64,000 nucleotides of DNA from Silene conica (taxonomy: Eukaryota; Streptophyta; Magnoliopsida; Caryophyllales; Caryophyllaceae): contig CM055315.2 in NCBI GenBank assembly GCA_029255685.2, positions 33,857,501-33,921,500 on the forward strand, given 5' to 3'. Of the stretch, positions 10,364 to 21,000 are shown one piece after another. How positions within the stretch are numbered: position 1 is the stretch's first letter; each line of letters starts with the position of its first letter. The notes beneath the pieces were generated by a model. The model did not search any database. It was not told where the DNA came from and was given only the letters and a program-made list of their open reading frames with translations. A program made the translations under genes and the position numbers.

Positions 10364-12843
10364 TGTAATACCTCGTATTTTGGTGTTAATATGTTGTTAT
10401 TTTATCTCAATCTTTTATTATTTATTTTGACATGTTGTTATTGTTTGGGCGTTTATATTCGATAAGAAATTGTCGAATGAGTGTTTCATACTATATACGT
10501 TGTTGGTGAGGGGTTGAGTTAATCTTTTAGTAGTGGATCATACTTAAGTGACGGATATGGGCCTCGTTTTGCGTGCCACCTACTTGAGCCCATCTCGACA
10601 AAATAAACCCACATCAACACAACATACTACACGACTTCAGCCTACCTATTCTAAAAGGAAATTAAAACCCTAAACCTAGCCAACGAGACCTAGCTAATCA
10701 TACACATTCACAGCCGCCGCATCAGAGGTTGGGGAAGAGGGTTCACACGGTGCTTCGAAGTGGTTAGGGTGGTTCGTTTGGGGACTGAATTAGGTATGTT
10801 CACCGTGCCTCCACTGTTTTCTGGTTTCACTCGTTTTTGGATCATGTTGTTCATTGTATGTGTAGGTTTGTAAGATCTGTTCTTCGCGTTTTATTAATCT
10901 ATGGAGTACATAGAATATGTTGTCTTCTCTAAACGACCGTCGAGCCACCGTAACCGTCACCATAACCACCAGGAATGTCGGTAGTAATGCGTTTTTTATG
11001 CTCTGTTCGTAGTAATATGGTGGTTGTTTCGTTTGCTTTTTGAGCCGTGTATGAACGTGAGTCTGTCTTGGGTGGTAGTGTGGTGTGTGTGGGCCATGTT
11101 GGTGGTTGTCGAGGGTGGTGTGTGTGGTGATAGGGATCGTAGTTCCGGAGAGGGATACGGTATTGGAATTTTTACAGAAACAGGGGATCGGGGATGTACG
11201 CGCGGGGGGTTTTGTAGGGGTTGTCTTGAAGGGGTTGAGAGGTTCGAAGGTGGGAGTCTGGCGTCAGGGGTTGGTGTGTGGTGTGAGGTGTTGGTGGTTG
11301 TTTGGTCTAGGAGTGGTGTTGGTTGGTGGATAAGAGGGTAGTTACAGAGGGTGTCACACGGGTTTTGCAGGAGGTCTGGGTTGACTGTCGTGACCAGGGG
11401 GTTTTGGGGATGGTGTCGACGGCTGCAGGGGTGGTTTCTGGGGTAGTGGTAGTTGGTGATGGATGCACCGTAGTCCAGGGTAGTTGGTCACGAGGGAATG
11501 GTGGTGGTTAAGTCGGCAGAAAGTGGTCAAAAGGGGGCTGGAAAGTAGGTTGGCTGGCTGTTCACTTGGTGGTTATTGTTACGTGTTTGTGGCTGGGCTG
11601 TTGCGTGTGTTTGCCTATTGATTTCGTTCCTACTAACCTAAGTCACCTTATAATTACTAATATTACCCAATAATATGATTACTACTACTTTAATGCGTTT
11701 TACTTGTTATTACTATTATTACTTTTGGTTGTTGTCTGTATTGTTATTATTATTATTATTATCGTTGTTAATATTAATATTGTTATTATCATGGTTACTA
11801 ATCATATTATTAGCAATATACGGTTATTAATATTATTAAGGAATATTTTGTTGACAATTAATTATTTATATTATTGTTGTTATGGGTTTATAATAATTGA
11901 TTAATTGATCGTATGCCATATTTAATAAGGTTATATATAGTACGTCTATAATTAGTAAGTTTGTAATTGGCTAATGGTGATTGATATGAATAAGTTGTTA
12001 ATATTAATTGGTATGAATATGAGTATGTTGATACGTAGATCTAAAGTGTGGGATAAGTGTATCAATTATGAACATGATCGAATATTTCAGTAGTGGTTGG
12101 TAATATGGTTAGATGTTGACATTAAGTACTATTCATAGGATCCGAGTTCGAGGCGGAATAATTCTAGCAGCTGTTCGGTTGTCCTTCTACAATTGAGGTA
12201 GGGGAATACTGTATACATGGTGACGAGTGATCTGTTATTATTATGTTAACTATTTATATATCTTATTGGATGAATGGTATTATATTGCGTTTAATTGTCT
12301 CGTAAATTTCTGTGATACAATACGATGTGAAAATATTGGGTCTTGTGATACGGTGCGGAGTTTATTTGGCGTTGGATCGGTAGTTTATTTGGCGTTGGAT
12401 CGGTGCGGAGTTTATTTGGTGTTGGATCGGTGCGGAGTTTATTTGGCGTTGGATCGGTGCGGAGTATATTATATTATTGTTGGTATATTTATTTCTTTTT
12501 CCCTACTCAACCTCGTGGTTGACCCTGTGTATTCGTGATCACCTGTGATGAACCAATTTATTAGGGAGCAGATTGACAGGTGGCTGAGACTAAGGGGAGC
12601 TATGGGAGCGAGAGCTTGGGTCCGGACCAGAGTTTAGATCACCTTAGTCAGTTTAGCATGAGTTGTACTTTCTTTTTTTTTAAGACTTTTGGATACAGTT
12701 GTAAGAACATGTTATGAGTTTAACTTTAATTAAAGTACTGTTTATCTTCCTTTGTATCTACTACCTCGGGAAACCGAGATGGTAACACCCTTACTTATCT
12801 GAGGAGTCCTAGTACAAGCCCTTAAATAAATGGGGGTGTTACA
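10364..12843 (+). mobile_element. Solo LTR F inserted in the pol gene of element D
   Basis: It starts TGTAATACCTCG and ends GGGGGTGTTACA, flanked by GCATG on the left and ACATG on the right (one mismatch). Removing it and one flank copy rejoins the minus-strand protease reading frame (SRYH followed by HFECRD). No primer site, polypurine tract or second LTR lies inside, so it is read as a solo LTR of 2,480 bp. A run of GTG-rich sequence at 11024-11520 gives spurious Val/Gly-rich frames, and 11650-11950 is AT-rich with TTATTA runs. Confidence 0.8.
12352..12470 (+). repeat. 27-bp tandem repeat in solo LTR F
   Basis: About four copies of a unit containing GCGGAGTTTATTTGGCGT and GGATCGGT occur head to tail. 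One copy lacks GCGG. The last copy degenerates at 12465. Confidence 0.8.
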
Positions 12844-12848
12844 ACATG

Positions 12849-14210
12849 GTACCGCGATAACCAATCCATATCGAGGATAATGTCAAATCTCTCGAGAGGA
12901 AACCTCGGAAGGTTCGCAGGAAATAATGAGCTGGCAATCAAAATGGGTACATCCCTATAGGAAGAAGAACATGAGAAGACGTCTCCCGAAGGCAATGCAA
13001 TAGAAGTCTCCTCATAAAGGGAAGACTCGGGAGTAAGACTGTCGGCAAATTTGGTCGATATGAAGGATAGGGAAGCACCGATATCAAATAGGATCAAACA
13101 TTAGGCACCAAGGACTGAGAATATACGGGCAATGATACCTGGGTTGGCCTCAGCCTCAGCTCTAGTCATGATAAAGATCTTCCCCTTAGGCTTGTTTCCA
13201 CCTCGAACAGAAGCTGCAACACTAGCAGACTAGCAGCCTTCCCAATGGACTGTGTTTCTCTCTAGGCACTCATAAGAATGATGTCCAAGTCCATTACAAG
13301 TGTAGCACTTGTAGGCATTCTTGAAACAGTCAAATCCAAGATGTGGGTCTTTGCCACAACGATGACACTTTTCCTTGGAAGTCTCAATGTGAACAATGGT
13401 ACGAGCAATTGGAGCTACAAATCTCTCGTAACTCTTCTTCTGGAAAGTAGGAGGAGCAGTGGATGGAACAAACGGCCTCTTACCCTGGTAACTAGTCCTC
13501 TGGTAAGAAAAACTACTAGCAACTCTGGTCTCAGCATCAATGGCCTTGATAGAACTCTCGGCCCAAATAATATCATCATAAACCTCCAAAAAAGATGTAG
13601 AATCTCTCCTAACCATGCTCTCAATGCGAGGACTCAACTTGCCTCGGTAGAAATAAACTCTCTCAGACTCATCTCTCACAAAACGAGCAGCAAAGTGGGC
13701 TAGCTGGTTGAACTTGTCAGTAAACTCATGAACAGTCATCTTGCCTTGCTTCAAGTCCATGAACTCCTTGAGCCTCTGTGAACGAAGCTCTCTCGGGTAA
13801 AAGCGGGTTTCAACCAAATTCTTGAAAGCATCCCAATCGAACAAAGGGTCAAGAAGAGCGGTAACACCAGTGAGCGTCCACCATCTATCAGCCTCGTGTG
13901 TCAGAAAATGAGCAGCTAAACGTACTCTATCCTCCCTGGCCACGGAGTACATAGAGAACTATAATATCTTAAATAAATGGGGGTGTTACAAGAACCCTCT
14001 CTCCATGCCTCTGAACCACTCAAACAACGCAACATGGTCAACTTCTCCAGCATAGGTATTGGTGTGACTCCTAGACATCTAGTTGGCTATCCAAGAGAAG
14101 CCACCGAGCCTATTGACATCATTAACAGGAGGCGGAGGAGGAGCAACATCAGTCTGTGTCCTTTGGTTCTCCAGAATCTGTCGAAGCGCTTGCATGATCG
14201 TATTATCCAT
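12849..14210 (-). pseudogene. Gypsy gag and protease of element D, broken
   Basis: The likely start is ATG at 14210 (minus). An early TAG near 14080 and a 31-bp insert at 13960-13990 break the frame, which is then open from 13952 to 13230. That part contains the gag capsid motif HEADRWW with a downstream KNLVETRFYPRELRSQRLKE region and two intact CCHC knuckles, CHRCGKDPHLGFDC and CYTCNGLGHHSYEC. A TAG follows near 13235. The protease at 13097-12849 has FDIGASLSFIS in place of the usual DTGA and ends DMDWLSRYH at the solo LTR F junction. It would supply capsid and protease for a Tekay/Del-like element. The several nonsense codons show that it is dead. Confidence 0.85.
13960..13990 (+). repeat. 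31-bp LTR remnant between target duplications
   Basis: This short insert ends CTTAAATAAATGGGGGTG plus TTACA, as the last 23 bases of solo LTR F do. It is flanked by AGAAC on both sides (13955-13959 and 13991-13995). Removing it with one AGAAC restores the gag frame of element D. It therefore looks like an LTR almost wholly deleted after insertion. Confidence 0.75.
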
Positions 14211-14381
14211 AGCTGAAGGTCTCACTATCCTTCAAAAGAGAAACTTGGGTTAGCTTAGCACATAACATACACAAACAGACTACCATAGTTAAGTCATTAA
14301 ACTACCCTATCTCTCATTCATTATTTAATTATTTGGTCAAGTTAAGTTTGGGGGTCACATGAGTGCGTCGGGCGCGATAAC

Positions 14382-14393
14382 GCTCTGATACAA
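14382..14393 (-). promoter_or_regulatory. Degenerate tRNA-iMet primer site of element D
   Basis: The minus strand reads TTGTATCAGAGC, one base off the canonical TGGTATCAGAGC. It lies two bases from the LTR end at 14396. Confidence 0.75.
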
Positions 14394-14395
14394 AC

Positions 14396-16190
14396 TGTCA
14401 AAATCCCTCTCGGCAGTGGAAATATAAAACATCCAAAATACATAAAATTAGCGCGAAATTAAAACTTTTGAATAAAGTAAACTAAACATGCGAGGTGTCA
14501 TACTTACAAAACTGGAATGCGGAATAAACTGAAAACATAAATAAGTACTAAGTATGAAATACATGCACAACCCGGGATAGCATATCCCTACGGGCACTAA
14601 AACTATATATCAAAAGAAGGTTTAGCTAACGAATAAGGTAAACGTCAATCGATGAAGGATCATCGCTCGCTATCCCGAAGTGAACCCATGTACAGCAATC
14701 ACCAACCTACACACAAGAAACATGTGCACCACAGTCAGTGGGGAGTGACTAGAGATGCTCCTAGCCACTTGTTGCCGCAAACACATAACATATATATTCA
14801 CATAGTCAAACATGTATACTCCAACATAAATCTACTCATGCGAAGTACACTACTCACGATCCATTATCATAAATTCACTTATATGCACAACCTCATGCTT
14901 ACTCATATTTACATCCCATACAAGCATACATGCATATTGTCATTCTCTTACATTCACTTTCATCTAACATCATCATGCTTTACTCATATATACATCTCAT
15001 ACAAGCATACATGCATATTCACCAACTATGAAGGTTCAACGGTCAACTTAAGACATAACTTAAACATAGCATATATCCACAATCACTAACTATGAAGGTT
15101 CAGCGGTCAACTTAAGACATAACCTAAACATAGCATATATTCAACAAGTAGAAGGTTCAGCGATCAACTTGAGACAAAACCTAATAGCAAGTTCACTTTA
15201 TCAAGCAAGGACTCAGAGGCCAACCTAAGGCATACTCCTTTTCTAATCAACAAGACACTAGACTTAGAGGCCAACTCAAGGCATAGACTAGCATCCAAGT
15301 CAATCAATAAGTAAAGGACTCATAGGCCAGCTTAAGGCATACTCTTTTACTACATCACAAGACACTAGACTCAGAGACCAACTTAAGGCAAACTCTAGCA
15401 TCCAACAATTGTAGTTCAAGCACGGCATCAACACCATAGCTACCCCGTTGCAGAATTGCTCTACTTGTCAGACACAGAGTCCAACTTAAGGTATGTCCTG
15501 ACACGATCACATAAACATGTCTGAGCTTAGAGGTCAGCTTAAGGCATATCTCAGACACGACATATATACACATAGCAGGCTCAGAGACCAACTTAAGGCA
15601 TATCCCCATATATGACAACTTGTTCACGTATCAAACTCCGAGGCCAACTTAAGGCATAGTTCAATACGCATCAATACAAATTTACACTCAATTCAATCAT
15701 AAACAACTAGGCTACTTGCACCTCATAACATAACCCATGAATAGTGGGTAACCCATTTCAATTAAGATCTTTAGCAGACTAAGATTCATCATTAAGAAGC
15801 CTAACGATTACTAATAATTAACTAATTAGGTCCAACAAGCTTTATAAATAAACTTAAGAATAAATTAACTTAAGACAACCCACTAATCACTTACTAATGC
15901 TTGCTTACTACATTACCCATTACTAACTAGCTAGGTATATTAATCAAGTTATGACACTTAACCATACAAGGAAAAATAGTATTAAAACCATTGCAAGCAT
16001 CCCGCGTAAGCCACGAATCAACAACGCAACATAATGAAAAGCGCGTCCAGCGCTGTCTGACCGCAGGCCTGCGGTGAAAGCCATAGCCTGCGATTTTCAC
16101 TACAGTCCGCGATACAGATCCTACACAACACGATTTCATCCCCAAATTCGAGTATGTTCTTCCAAGCTACAAAATCAAGCATAATTTCTA
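14396..16190 (-). mobile_element. Element D 5' LTR, downstream part
   Basis: The minus-strand LTR ends TTTTGACA at 14396, beside the primer site. It continues to 16190, where CACTA-1 interrupts it, and resumes at 33235. The two parts together make about 2.87 kb. A pair of about 100-bp direct repeats (ACATGCATATT words) occupies 14890-15022, and a hairpin array 15024-15670. Confidence 0.8.
15024..15670 (-). repeat. Eleven-unit hairpin array with constant loop in the LTR of D
   Basis: Each unit holds a conserved core close to CAGAGGCCAACTTAAGGCAT, spaced 40-100 bp. The bases on either side differ between units but pair with each other: AGGTT with AACCT (15096-15124, extended by CTATG with CATAG), AAGGA with TCCTT (15207-15240), CTAGA with TCTAG (15365-15397), TGTCAG with CTGACA (15466-15502), and TGTCTGAG with CTCAGACA (15518-15556). 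Two or three units pair poorly. The function is unknown. Confidence 0.8.
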
Positions 16191-16209
16191 CACTACAAGA
16201 AAATACGCA

Positions 16210-16575
16210 GTTTGCGACGGATCTTTTGCGACGGACTGAAATTCCGTCGCAAATAAAGGGTTGCGGCGGAATATTGACTTGCGACGGATCCAAGATTTCC
16301 CAACCCGCGAACTGAAATTCAAATGGCGGGAAGGTTTGCGACGGAAAATCCGTCGCAAATATTGACTCTTGCGATAGAAATTCCGTGGCAAACCCTTGAC
16401 CATGCTTGACCAAAATCTGGTCAAGGGTTAAAGTCAGCCTTCATTTGCGACGGAAATTCCGTGGCAAGAGTCAAAATTTGCGAAGGAATTTCCGTCGCAA
16501 AGGAAGTCTGAGTTTGACTTTGGTCAAGTCTTGCGTCGGAATTCCGTCGCAAATTAAATGTCCGTCGCAATTTTT
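16210..16575. repeat. Subterminal palindrome array, left end of CACTA-1
   Basis: About ten copies of TTGCGACGGA or its inverse, often joined into the full palindrome. Such subterminal repeats are the usual transposase-binding sites of CACTA elements. TGGTCAAGG-type words lie between them. Confidence 0.85.
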
Positions 16576-16624
16576 TTTAATACAGCCCCCGCGGGTTTCA
16601 TGTTCCCCCAAATCATTTTAACCC

Positions 16625-17246
16625 TAAATCCCTAAACCGACGATTTGCGACCACCAACTACCAACCCCCCTATTGCAACCACCAACCACCCCACCACACC
16701 CCCCGCCGCCGCCACCGCCGATGCCGCCACCTACCCTTCCTCCTTCTCCTTCCTTCTTCCTTCTCCTTCCTCTTCTTCTCCTTTCTTTTTCCTTCTTCCT
16801 CTCCTTCCGCCACCTAGCTCCCGCCGCCACCTTGCCGCCGCCACTTCCTTCTTCCTTCTCCTTCCTCTCATTTCTCCTTATGTATGTATACTAACTTTCC
16901 TTAATTATATACCGTCACAAATTAGCTATGTTTAATTCCGTCGCAAATGCTTAATTATTGTTTTTTATTGTTATTGACAATTGTTAGTTTAGTTTAATTA
17001 GTTAATGTTTATTTGTTTAGTTTAGTTAGTATTGTTAGGTAATTAGTTTTATTAAGTTAGTAGGTAATTCCGTCGCATATTGTTGTTAACATGTTTATGA
17101 GGAATGATTTTTGATATAAAATATGTCGTGATGTTGATTGTTAGTGTTGTTGATTTGTTTAGTATATTTTTGAATAGTACCTGTTCAATAATTACACTTT
17201 ACACATTAGGTTTAATTGTTGAATAGTCCCCGTTTTGAGACTGTCT
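16625..17246 (+). other. CACTA-1 leader region, no gene seen
   Basis: The CT-rich stretch 16640-16880, with CCGCCGCC and CCTTCTCC runs, gives only low-complexity Pro/Ser frames. The matching inverted region in CACTA-2 lies at 25060-25330, so it is a conserved leader of the family. The remainder is AT-rich. Confidence 0.6.
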
Positions 17247-17450
17247 TTGAATCTTTCATGCCATTTAGGTGGTAAACACTCGTATATTTTCTTGATTGTA
17301 ATAAGACAAAAATTGGCAGCACTTCCCTATTGTTCTCCAAATAAATTATATAAATTCATTCTATATAATGTATTTGGAGAACAATAGGGAAGTGCTGCCC
17401 AATTTTTGTCTCATTACAATCAAGAAAATATACGAGTGTTTACTAATGGT
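17247..17450. repeat. Long foldback in CACTA-1
   Basis: Two arms of about 95 bases, from AATCTTTCATGCC through TTGTTCTCCAAATA and back, are nearly perfect inverted copies with a loop of about 20 bases. CACTA-2 has the same structure at 24489-24700. Confidence 0.85.
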
Positions 17451-17514
17451 ATGGAAGATTAGGTTGGAGAGATAAGGACCCCAGACCAATATATCAAAGT
17501 GTTTTTTTTTGCAG

Positions 17515-17775
17515 GTTGGTGTGTTGGTGTGTTGGTGTGTTGGTGTTGGTGTTGGTGTTGGTATTGGTGTTGGTATTGGTAGTATTAGTAGTTGTGATAA
17601 TTGTTGTTATTAATATTGTTAGTTGTTGTTGTTGTTAGTTGTTAGTTGTTGTTGTTAATTAGTTGTTAATTAGGTAGTTGTTGTTAATTAGTTGTAGTTG
17701 TTAGTTGTTGTTAATTAGTTAGATGTTGTTAATTAGTTGTATTTGTTAGTTGTTGTTATTAATTAGTTGTTGTTA
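17515..17775 (+). repeat. GTT/TTGGTG-rich microsatellite
   Basis: Runs of TGTTGG and TTGTTAG-type units. The inverse AAC/ACCAAC-rich tract in CACTA-2 occupies 24265-24427, so it is part of the family. Confidence 0.8.
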
Positions 17776-17802
17776 TTCTTTGTAAAAATATGTAGATTTA
17801 CT

Positions 17803-18261
17803 ATGAAGAGATTAGAAAGAAAATGGATGTTTGAAAGGCTGGATTTTAGGAAAAAATTGAGGCAGGATTTCGTAATTGGTGTTAATGAATTCATTGACTA
17901 TGTTAAGCAACAAGATGAATTTATTAGAAATAGAGAAATTAGGTGTCCATGTTCTAAGTGCAAGAATAAAAAGTATTTTGTTGAACAAGAAGTACGGAAA
18001 CACCTTGGTTTGAGAGGGTTTTGTGATAACTATTATGATTGGGTGTGTCACGGAAAGAAATTCTCCGTTGAGGAAGAGGAAAGCTCATCAATGCACTCCG
18101 ACAATCCTTATAGGGATATGGTAGAAGATGCGTTACGCGATAACATTGATCAAATTAGGGAAGATGCTCTTAACGCCGAGGTGGTCGATGAATCTCCAAA
18201 TCCTAATGTATTAGCTTGTTTCCAAATGCTAAAACATGTCGAACAAATTGTAAGGATATAG
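17803..18261 (+). CDS. CACTA transposase-associated domain protein exon
   Basis: From ATG 17803 this encodes about 152 residues. They match the plant transposase-associated domain that starts En/Spm-type transposases: a KRKWMFERLDFRKKL-like start, FVIGVNEFIDYVKQQDEF, then CPCSKCKNKKYF with three Cys, and HLGLRGFCDNYYDWVCHGK. It ends with an acidic tail typical of the region before the catalytic domain. The catalytic Transposase_21 part does not follow, and the next recognisable exons encode the C-terminal Ptta/En/Spm region, so CACTA-1 lacks its own catalytic core. An upstream ATG at 17767 is in frame, but the domain starts after 17803. Confidence 0.8.
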   Translation: MKRLERKWMFERLDFRKKLRQDFVIGVNEFIDYVKQQDEFIRNREIRCPCSKCKNKKYFVEQEVRKHLGLRGFCDNYYDWVCHGKKFSVEEEESSSMHSDNPYRDMVEDALRDNIDQIREDALNAEVVDESPNPNVLACFQMLKHVEQIVRI

Positions 18262-18388
18262 GAATAAATTGTTCAAGTGATGATGATGATTAGGACTTCT
18301 ATCTATTAGATTTGATAATCTTGTATTTCTTGATATTACTGTGTTCATCCTACGTTAATTTGTAGATGTCGTATGGCTTAATATCAAT

Positions 18389-18941
18389 TGTAACACCCCA
18401 AGAGTATGAGAGGAAAGTTGTCCCACATCGGTAGAATGTGAGGCTTGTGATATGTTTATAATAGCTCCCACCCACCATTTAGTAACAAGGCCTTGTGCTT
18501 TTGGACTTAAGTGAGGACAAATAATGGGCCCAAAAGTGCACACCCATCTTATTGGGTTTGTGTTACAACGGTGGCGGGTCGGGTTGTTACAAATGGTATC
18601 AGAGCGACCCTGCGACCGTGTGGTGAGCCTGTGGTCGGGAGTACCCGGGTCACCAACCTAGCGGGGGAGGATTCTGGGCTTGGCTGCGGTCAAGTTTGAG
18701 GCACAACGAGGACGTTGTGTTCTTTAAGTGGGGGAGTTTGTAACACCCCAAGAGTATGAGAGGAAAGTTGTCCCACATCGGTAGAATGTGAGGCTTGTGA
18801 TATGTTTATAATAGCTCCCACCCACCATTTAGTAACAAGGCCTTGTGCTTTTGGACTTAAGTGAGGACAAATAATGGGCCCAAAAGTGCACACCCATCTT
18901 ATTGGGTTTGTGTTACAACGGTGGCGGGTCGGGTTGTTACA
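18389..18941 (+). mobile_element. TRIM retrotransposon
   Basis: Two 203-bp LTRs (18389-18591 and 18739-18941), each TGTAACACCCC...GGTTGTTACA, appear identical by eye. The TSD TCAAT lies at 18384-18388 and 18942-18946. Between them lie only a tRNA-iMet primer site (TGGTATCAGAGC, 18594-18605), about 120 bp of non-coding sequence and a polypurine tract (AAGTGGGGGAG near 18726). There is no 5S-like core, so it is not Cassandra. It must be mobilised by proteins of another element. Identical LTRs imply recent insertion. Confidence 0.95.
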
Positions 18942-19593
18942 TCAATGAAATCATTTTATTACCTTTATTATTCAAGTTATTAATTGTGTAAAGCGTTTCT
19001 TTCTAATTGTTGTTATATTAGTTTGATAATATGTGGGGCGGAAGACGACGAGGTAGTGGTAGTCGTCAGGCTGAGGGACGAGCGGGAGCTAGTGACGAGG
19101 ACATGCCTACTCCTCCTCAGCCTCAGCCCCAGCCTATACGTCGACTACACCTCGATCCTACCTGACTATGATGGCGGCATGTGGTAAGTATCTCATTTGT
19201 TTACTTATTGATCGTATATATATTGACTATAACTTGATTACTTATTGATTATTTTATTTTTAATTTCAACTCTTTTTCAGGTTCAGTCACAAAGAAGTCT
19301 CCGATCTTATAACCTTGACCATTATCTCTAACTACAAGGAATTTGCGCCGAAATGGTCACATGCGTCGGATGCGTTGAAGAAGGAATGGTGGGATTGGTT
19401 TGAGGTATTTATTAACTAGTACCTATTTCTGTTTCATTATTTATTACCTATTTTCGTTTCATTATTTATTTATTTTCTAACTATATTATTTTTTGAAATA
19501 GAAACATGTTATCTTTCATCCCCGTGACAGAGATGCGGTGAAGGCGGCTTGGACTGACATAATGAAAGAACGCCTACGCAGAATGGTCCACCG

Positions 19594-20830
19594 TGTTAGG
19601 TTTACTTATCTCATAACCTATAAATTTTAGTCATACTAAACAAAATTTTAATTAACATTTTAATTAATAAACTTTTAGATCTTATGCATGCTAAATCTTA
19701 TGCGGAAATAGAAAGATTTGAACCCTTACTCACGGTCCAAATAATGCTAGGATGATCCTCCAAAGTATTCAACAAGAACACCTCCTCTATGATGCACCCA
19801 AGACAACTCCCTTAAAACCGAAATCAACAAAAGCTAGGTGTTTAAATCGGTTTCCTTAAACTTAGTTTATTATCTTAATCTAATTTGAATAATAAACTTA
19901 TTACTATCACTTATAGTAAAACATATATATTGATATTATCATATAATAATTTTAGAGGTTTTACTTGGTTTTTCTATCACTAGAAAAATATGGAAAAAGT
20001 TATAATGAATTCCCATGTCAACATTTTCACATTTGATGGATTTTTGGTGGGTTTGCCGTGAGCTACCATTGGAAGCACCAAAATGGTGCTTTTTGTCTTA
20101 CCAAAACATAATAGAGTGGCTCAAGGTTATTCTTTCTAGGTTTGTGTTTTATTGTGTACTCAAGACATAAAACACACCCATAAATACTCTCTTAAAACCG
20201 GCACCCATATTATGGAATGGACTTCCATTTTACAATTGTCAATTTGTACAATTGTATAATCATGTGTAACATACAATGTGTCACAATCATAAAAACAATT
20301 GTAGTTTAATTTAAAATGCATATTTATTAAATAAATATCATTTACAAATTAAATAAATCATATTTAACAATTTGACTAGTAATTCGTAATTACTAATATA
20401 AAATGGTTATTTTATTAAACGTCAATACGATTTACAACTTTTGTAATATATTCAACCCGATTCATTCTAATTACGACATTTCATAAATATCGTATAATGT
20501 TTATTAATTGACACGTTTCAATTATAAACATAAATCTTACAATAAGATTTAACCTCTGATTTCTCGATATAAAAGTTTAAGGAATATGATCAACTCGTAT
20601 CAATATACATTTGATCATGTTATTAATTAAGGGGATTGTCCTATAGGTGTGACCTAAAGGGATCAACTGACCACCACCGTCATACGACAGTAATGTCAAA
20701 CTCTAGCTAGCCAATCATTACCGATTAATGTTGGTCAGTTGACTAATATAATTTCGTATCATCCCTTGCGCATTCTTGTCATGAGATTTAATTACGTGAT
20801 CGCACTTTGTTGAGGACACATTTCCCAACA
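19594..20830 (-). mobile_element. Solo copia LTR in a transposase exon
   Basis: On the minus strand it starts TGTTGGGAAATGTGTCC at 20830 and ends CTAACA at 19594. The flanks are CACCG on both sides (19589-19593 and 20831-20835). No internal domain is present. It is the same family as 39692-41322 but lacks that copy's MITE, and so preserves the MITE's empty site near 20320-20340. Confidence 0.93.
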
Positions 20831-21000
20831 CACCGGGCTTCCAAGAAAGATGCGGAGCACAGGCCATCTTGGATACCGGCTGATATACACCGACAGATTC
20901 TGAATAGACCCATTGCAGATCCAAAGTTTAAGACCTCATCCGAACAGAACACTGCCAATAGGATGTCCGGAAGTACAGAAAAAGGCAAGGCCTTAGGTAC

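Noticed and set aside
11024-11520. Val/Gly-rich overlapping frames
   Set aside because: They arise from a GTG/GGT-rich stretch within solo LTR F; three overlapping frames are open, as expected from composition.
16640-16935. Proline-rich protein
   Set aside because: Low-complexity CT-rich leader of the CACTA family; equally open in several frames and inverted in CACTA-2.
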